From assembly GCA_000497125.2 (NCBI GenBank), contig CM035323.1, positions 752,001 through 816,000 of the forward strand: DNA of 64,000 nt, read 5' to 3'. How positions within the stretch are numbered: position 1 is the first letter of the stretch; each line of letters starts with the position of its first letter. Below are positions 59,594 to 64,000 of this stretch, piece by piece. The DNA comes from Spironucleus salmonicida (lineage: Eukaryota > Fornicata > Diplomonadida > Hexamitidae). Below the pieces are notes generated by a model. That model saw only the letters and a program-made list of their open reading frames with translations. It was not told the DNA's origin and ran no database searches. A program made the position numbers and the translations under genes.

Positions 59594-60529
59594 ATGACCA
59601 GGGCCCAGCCTGCAGTACCGCCTACGTCGAGGAACATTATAGAGTTGCCGTATACGAACGAAATCAAGCAGCTCACCGCAAACTACGCCTCCCAGGAATA
59701 CAACGCCTTCATCAACTCCTGCAACATTCCGGACTGCAAGAGCCTGCTGAAATCGCGCAAGAGCGTGGTGTTCCCGTGCAGGAACGACTTCTACGCAATG
59801 CAGATCACATTCATTCGACCAGTCCACATCCAGTACCTCAACTTCTTCTCCAGTCAGCCTTTCGCATCCAACCTGCGGCAGGTGCGCATGTCCGCAGAAG
59901 GCGTCGAGGTCGGCAACATTGCGCTCAACTCCCGCGGGGGAATGTTCAAGGTGGACCACCCGGACGCTGTCAAGTCCATCCGCTTTGAGTTCAGCGTGTT
60001 CGAGAACAAGTTCCATATGTGCCAGATCGGCAACATCGGGGTGTACGGAAACAACATCCTCAAGATGCTGGAGCAGAACTTCGACGAGACGCTCTTCATG
60101 CGGCAATTCCAGCACGCCCCGGCGAGTGGTGCGGACCATGGCGATTTCGGGCTCGAGTTCCAGCAGGAGAAGGCGCTTAGCAGGAACCTGTTCGTCCGGA
60201 TTAACCAGGACCTGCTGGACCTCACCAAGGAGGCCAATGAGCTCAAGATTCAGCTCGGGCAGGCGATGTTCCTCATCTCGGTGCTCGGGATCGCGATCGT
60301 GGTCCTCGCTGCGGGGGTAGTGCTTCGGGCGTTCTTCTGCCACCGGACCGTCGGCCTGGACGACGTGCAGATGCGGGCCCGCAGCGGGACGCTGGACGGC
60401 CTCCGAGGCGAGATGCTGCAGTGCCTCCAGAACACGTCCTTCACCGACGACCCTGCCGAGGCGTGCAAGCGGATCGCCTCCTGCATGGACCTGCAGCGAA
60501 TGGGGAAGCCCGTGACGCCCACTCAGTGA
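59594..60529 (+). CDS. membrane protein with discoidin-like domain
   Basis: 311 aa. The middle (residues about 55-160) looks like a jelly-roll ligand-binding fold (DFYAMQITFIRPVHIQYLNF, IRFEFSVFENKFHMCQIGNI), as in F5/8C or allied domains. A coiled coil (NELKIQLGQ) leads to one membrane span (MFLISVLGIAIVVLAAGVVL, about 240-260) and a 60-residue tail. No cleaved signal is clear. Starts just inside the GC-rich border near 59575. Its stop abuts the convergent neighbour's stop (60532) with two bases between. Confidence 0.65.
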   Translation: MTRAQPAVPPTSRNIIELPYTNEIKQLTANYASQEYNAFINSCNIPDCKSLLKSRKSVVFPCRNDFYAMQITFIRPVHIQYLNFFSSQPFASNLRQVRMSAEGVEVGNIALNSRGGMFKVDHPDAVKSIRFEFSVFENKFHMCQIGNIGVYGNNILKMLEQNFDETLFMRQFQHAPASGADHGDFGLEFQQEKALSRNLFVRINQDLLDLTKEANELKIQLGQAMFLISVLGIAIVVLAAGVVLRAFFCHRTVGLDDVQMRARSGTLDGLRGEMLQCLQNTSFTDDPAEACKRIASCMDLQRMGKPVTPTQ

Positions 60530-60531
60530 TT

Positions 60532-62160
60532 TCATTCCTCTTGTGCCGCCCAGTACCGGTACGCCAGCACCTCCGCCACCTGGTGCCGGGAGAGGCCGCT
60601 CACCGGGAGGAATGCGGGCACGAAGAGCATCAGCTCGGTGGAAAAGTAGCGATATAGCACGTTCTGGCGCAGCGCCGCGGTCAGGCCCCCGAAGTATCGC
60701 TCCAGCGCAGCGGCAGAGAGGGCCAGCGCCCGGAAACCCAGACCTCCCACTAGCTCGTCCGCAGCGAGCAGTGCCATGTAGATGTCATCGAAGTCGCATG
60801 GCGTGGGGTGATGCATGGCGTCCAGGAGCGACGCGAGGGCCGCCAGTCGCCCCCGGTCCGGCAGCAGGCCCGAGGCGAACTCGAACGCGTCCCTCTCTGC
60901 GGTGGTCAGCTGGTGCAGCACGCCCCGCTGCTCCACGGTCTACTGCACGAGCGCCTGGTCCGCATAGGGGTACAGCGTGCAGAGCGCAAGAAGGTCCGAT
61001 CCCTCGGCCCCCAAGTGGCGCGCGATCTCTCCCACCCTGGGGCCGTCCAGCGCCACCAGCACCTCGCAGTCCAGGCACACTACCGCAGCAGCCGTGCTCA
61101 CGTCGGCCTGCGCTGCGAGCAGGCACCGCGCGGGCCGGTTCAGCAAGGGGCACACCAGCGCGGCGAACTCAGGCGAGGCGAGGCCGGGGTCCAGCACCTC
61201 CCCGAACTCGACCAGGCAGAACATCTCCGCTAGGCGCATCCCGGGGACCTCCGCAAAGAGCACCCGCAGCTCCCTCGCCACCGCCACGGCAGACGTCGCC
61301 CGCCCCTCGGCCAACTCGCGGTAGTACACCAGCATGAGGCCCGTGGCATGCAGCCAGCCGCTCTCGCTCTGTCCCAGGAACTGCATGCGCTCTGGTACCG
61401 TGGGGAGGCGTTCCAGCTCGGCGTAGAAGGCCGCGTTGTCGTCGCCGTCGCGGGCCAGGACGGCGCTGAAGGAGCCAGCGCGCAGGGCGGTGAAGCAGAG
61501 GAACTCCAGCACGAGCCCGTTCTCAGGCAGCGCCTCGCCCAGCTGCAGGATGTGCCGTACTGAGAGGTGCCGCTGGCCGATGCAGGCACAGAGTGCGCCC
61601 GTGGGGATCGCCGGGACGGCCGCGCACAGCTGGTCCGTGGTGAGGTGCTCCGGGGCCAGTTACCCAGCACCGACGAGCTCCAATAGCATCGTGTCGTCTA
61701 CTGCGGCGAGAGCGACCTTGTGCTGGAGGGATAGCCGCGCACCGTCCACCTTCCCGGCCAGTGCCGCCAGCTCGCGGGCCCGGAAGTAGCCCGCGTTCGC
61801 GAGCGCCATGCCCAGCACCTCTGCGCCCACCTCAGAGCCGGTGAAGTGGGCGCTCTTGAACACGAGCACGAGCTGGAAGACCTGCCGCTGCCGGGCCAGC
61901 GCCAGCACCGCCGGAAAGCTGCGCAGCATCTGCAGCTGGGCGGCCAAAGGGTCCGCCTCCTGCACCAGGGCGCGCGCCTCGCGTTCGTCCGGGGCCAGGC
62001 GCAGCGCGAACACCCGGGCCAGCAGGTCCTCCAGGGCGGCCGACGACCGCGGGGGCGCGTGAAAGTCAGCGAAGGGCGAGAAGAGGGGCGCCAGGGCCTC
62101 CGGGGCGAGGGCGAAGTCGCGGTGCCGGAGGGCGCGCAGCAGGTGCAGGCCGGTCGACAT
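60532..62160 (-). CDS. helical (HEAT-like?) protein, 542 aa
   Basis: One frame with TAA and TAG as Gln (at 61661 and 60937), ending TGA. Ala/Leu-rich helices at regular spacing throughout, no charge-rich linker, no membrane segment; looks like an alpha-solenoid such as HEAT or armadillo. Begins MSTGLHLLRALRH. No family recognised. GC-rich. An in-frame upstream start exists at 62184, but ATG at 62160 faces the divergent gene with 29 bp between. Confidence 0.7.
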
Positions 62161-62189
62161 TATGACCCGTCGCAGAGAGCCCACTCCAA

Positions 62190-62564
62190 ATGCTATTCAC
62201 GCGCGAGAACCCGCGGCCGGTGCGCGCGCAGGCCTTCTTCAGCGACGACTTCGAGGCGGTGGTGGTGCCGCTGCTGGCTCCCCGCGCGCCCTGTCCGGCG
62301 GAACGGCCCCCGGACGTCCCGGAGGGAGGGACGACTCCCCAGCCGCCCCGCATGTTCCGCTTCGACGTTAGCAGGGCCCGCCTGGAGTTCCAGGCCCGGG
62401 CCGTGTTCTGCGAGGTGTCCACCATGCACCCGCGGTCCAGGATCGGGCCGCCGCGCGCCACCCCCCGGCCTGCCAGCAGCGCTGCGACGCCGACCAACTG
62501 GGTGGCGCTGGCCCCCAACGAGAGCGCAATCCGCCTGCAGCGAATGGTGGGGAGCGGGAAGTGA
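62190..62564 (+). CDS. hypothetical protein, 124 aa
   Basis: CCAAATG start context, TGA stop. Pro/Ala/Arg-rich and basic at the end; probably disordered. Followed after nine bases by the next ATG on the same strand. No family recognised. Confidence 0.6.
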   Translation: MLFTRENPRPVRAQAFFSDDFEAVVVPLLAPRAPCPAERPPDVPEGGTTPQPPRMFRFDVSRARLEFQARAVFCEVSTMHPRSRIGPPRATPRPASSAATPTNWVALAPNESAIRLQRMVGSGK

Positions 62565-62573
62565 CCACTCCAA

Positions 62574-62801
62574 ATGGACGAGCGCGAGTTCGTGGCGGCC
62601 GGCTTCATCCAGGACCTCCTGCTCCGACAGACGCCCCGCACGGCCCAGTACGACGCTGAGGTGGCCGAGGGCGTGGCGGCCGTGGACGCGGAGCTGCGGG
62701 GGCTTGAGACGCAGCTAGCGGAGCTCACGGAGCGCGAGGGCCGGATATTGCAGGAGCAGCAGATTTACCTCGAGAAGATAGCCGCGCTGGAGCAGTAGTG
62801 A
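62574..62801 (+). CDS. small coiled-coil protein, 75 aa
   Basis: CCAAATG start; the helix from residue 30 on has clear heptads (LETQLAELTEREGRILQEQQ). Last codon TAG then TGA. It resembles small adaptor-complex or BLOC-type coiled-coil subunits in size only. Confidence 0.6.
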
Positions 62802-62810
62802 TGTGTTCTC

Positions 62811-64000
62811 TCACTTGTGGTTGGCGAAGATCCTGCCGTACACCTCGTACGCGCTCCAGAGGTCCGCGACGCCGCACACCTCGAAGGGGCTGTGCATGTT
62901 CAGGAGGCCGGGGCCCATGTCCACCACGGGGGCGTTCATGCGTTCGCCGATGAACTTCGCGATGGTGCCGCCGCCGCCGATGTCGATTCTGCCGAGGTTG
63001 GCGAACTGGTAGAGGAAGTCGTCGCCGACGCAGGTGCGGATGGCGTGCAGCAGCTCCGTCGGGGCCTCGGACGACCCGTTCTTGCCCCCAGAGCCGGTGT
63101 AGCGACTGAGCCCGATGCCGCGGTTCATCACTGCGGCGTTGAGCTTGTCGTGCACCGCGGGGAAGTTCGGGTCGAAGAGGGCCGTGACGTCCGCCGAGAC
63201 CAGCAGCGACCTGTAGAAGGCGCGGGCGTGCTGGCGCTCGGCGAGGCCCAGCGCGTACATGACGTCCTTGAGGGTGTACACGAGCGAGCCGGACTGGGCG
63301 CCCGTGCAGCCGCTGGAGCCGGTCTCCTCGTAGCCATAGATGCAGGCGACGGCCGTAGCCGCGGGGGTGTCCTGGAGGTCCACCAGGGCGTGCATCTCGG
63401 TGAACACGCAGATGCCGTCGTCCTGGCCGGGACCGCCGATCATGCTGCGGTCGAGGCCGACGAAGCGCGCGGGGAAGGCGGGGAAGAGCTGAAACTCGCA
63501 GAAGGGTACCTCGGCGGCGGTGACCCCGGTCTCGCGTTCGAGGAGCGCCAGGAAGGCGGGCGTCATCTCGACCGTGTCGTCCGCTGGGGCCGACATGGCG
63601 AGCGTGTTGAGCTCCTCGCCCTTCACGACGTCGCGCATCTTGCGCTCTGCCTGCTCCGACGAGAGGTGGATGAGCAGGTCGGGGATCGTGAACACCGGGT
63701 CGGAGGGCTTGTCGCCGACGGTGAAGGAGTGCAGCCCGTCGGGGCGCTGCACGAACCCCTTGAGCATCATGGGCGTGGTGGCCTGCTGGTACTTCTTGAC
63801 GCCGCCGAAGTAGTGGCACTTGAGCGTGACCACGCCCTGGTCCTTCATCGCGTTCACGAAGTTGGGCTTGAGGTCCAAGTGCGGGTAGTCCCCGTGCGCC
63901 CCCACGAAGGTGAAGCCCGAGTCAGCGGTGGCGGTGCCGCACACGCCAGCGATCAGGCTCTTGTGGTGGTTCACGTAGAAGAACCTGTCGCCGGGGCGGA
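62811..64000 (-). CDS. DNPEP: M18 aspartyl aminopeptidase, N-terminus outside window
   Basis: 396 aa visible. M18 metallopeptidase removing N-terminal Asp/Glu in the cytosol. Seen: VGAHGDYPHLDLKPN (metal His in AHxDxP-like), DDGICVFTEMHALVDLQDTP, YGYEETGSSGCTGAQSGS (metal/base Glu-Glu), and DMGPGLLNMHSPFEVCG near the end (HS motif His). The gene is 5' truncated by the window edge at 64000, where the frame still reads FRPGDRFFYVNHH. Stop TGA at 62811. Ten bases separate it from the preceding gene's stop. Confidence 0.88.
   Translation of the reverse strand, partial: RPGDRFFYVNHHKSLIAGVCGTATADSGFTFVGAHGDYPHLDLKPNFVNAMKDQGVVTLKCHYFGGVKKYQQATTPMMLKGFVQRPDGLHSFTVGDKPSDPVFTIPDLLIHLSSEQAERKMRDVVKGEELNTLAMSAPADDTVEMTPAFLALLERETGVTAAEVPFCEFQLFPAFPARFVGLDRSMIGGPGQDDGICVFTEMHALVDLQDTPAATAVACIYGYEETGSSGCTGAQSGSLVYTLKDVMYALGLAERQHARAFYRSLLVSADVTALFDPNFPAVHDKLNAAVMNRGIGLSRYTGSGGKNGSSEAPTELLHAIRTCVGDDFLYQFANLGRIDIGGGGTIAKFIGERMNAPVVDMGPGLLNMHSPFEVCGVADLWSAYEVYGRIFANHK

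Noticed and set aside
62725-63819. 364-aa Arg/Pro/His-rich ORF on the minus strand
   Set aside because: Out-of-frame shadow of the M18 aminopeptidase on the same strand.

Overview
This window looks like nuclear DNA of a hexamitid diplomonad (a Hexamita, Trepomonas or Spironucleus-like flagellate). Genes stay open only if TAA and TAG are read as glutamine and TGA is the sole stop; nearly every gene below was rebuilt that way and closes on a TGA in a length divisible by three. Genes are tightly packed, no introns were needed, axonemal and intraflagellar-transport proteins are present, and there are CXXC-rich surface proteins whose C-terminal membrane anchor resembles diplomonad variant surface proteins. 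Genus and species are inference.

The DNA is a patchwork of two base compositions. AT-rich DNA fills most of 3.7-7.7 kb, 15.8-20.2 kb and 29.2-59.5 kb. Strongly GC-rich DNA fills 7.77-15.76 kb, 20.25-29.19 kb and 59.6-64 kb. 1-3.7 kb is intermediate. Several borders fall inside genes without breaking the reading frame.

Layout: 1-7.5 kb carries RtcB, a long-chain acyl-CoA synthetase, tRNA-Val(CAC), a coiled-coil protein, the PP2A activator PTPA and an unknown 613-aa protein. 7.77-15.76 kb and 20.25-29.19 kb are the two arms of a large, nearly identical inverted duplication carrying a ubiquitin-specific protease, a TPR-like protein, VSP-like protein(s), a membrane protein, a uridine-phosphorylase-like enzyme and an STPG-like protein. 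The right arm joins its flanking genes in frame at both ends (a Ulp1-type protease and a propeller/solenoid protein); the left arm truncates both, so it looks like the derived copy. The 4.5-kb spacer holds SNU13, an unknown gene, a TUL1-like transmembrane E3 ligase and the N-terminal two thirds of the Ulp1-type protease.

From 29.2 to 59.5 kb come single-copy AT-rich genes: membrane proteins, a PsiE-like protein, an EF-hand protein, an NlpC/P60 hydrolase, a DNA2-type nuclease, two cyclin-like proteins, a SMYD methyltransferase with a one-base frameshift, a 1630-aa Sec7/BIG ARF-GEF, a CCDC40-like coiled-coil protein, an STPG/SHIPPO protein, PepD, NECAP, an IFT43-like protein and several short unknowns. 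The GC-rich end has a discoidin-like membrane protein, a helical protein, two small proteins and an M18 aminopeptidase running off the window.

Themes are ubiquitin and ubiquitin-like turnover (USP, Ulp1-type, TUL1-like E3), membrane traffic (Sec7/BIG, NECAP, solenoid protein) and the flagellar axoneme/IFT (CCDC40-like, STPG proteins, IFT43-like). No operon logic is expected: neighbours are on both strands and often convergent or divergent with a few tens of bases between them.
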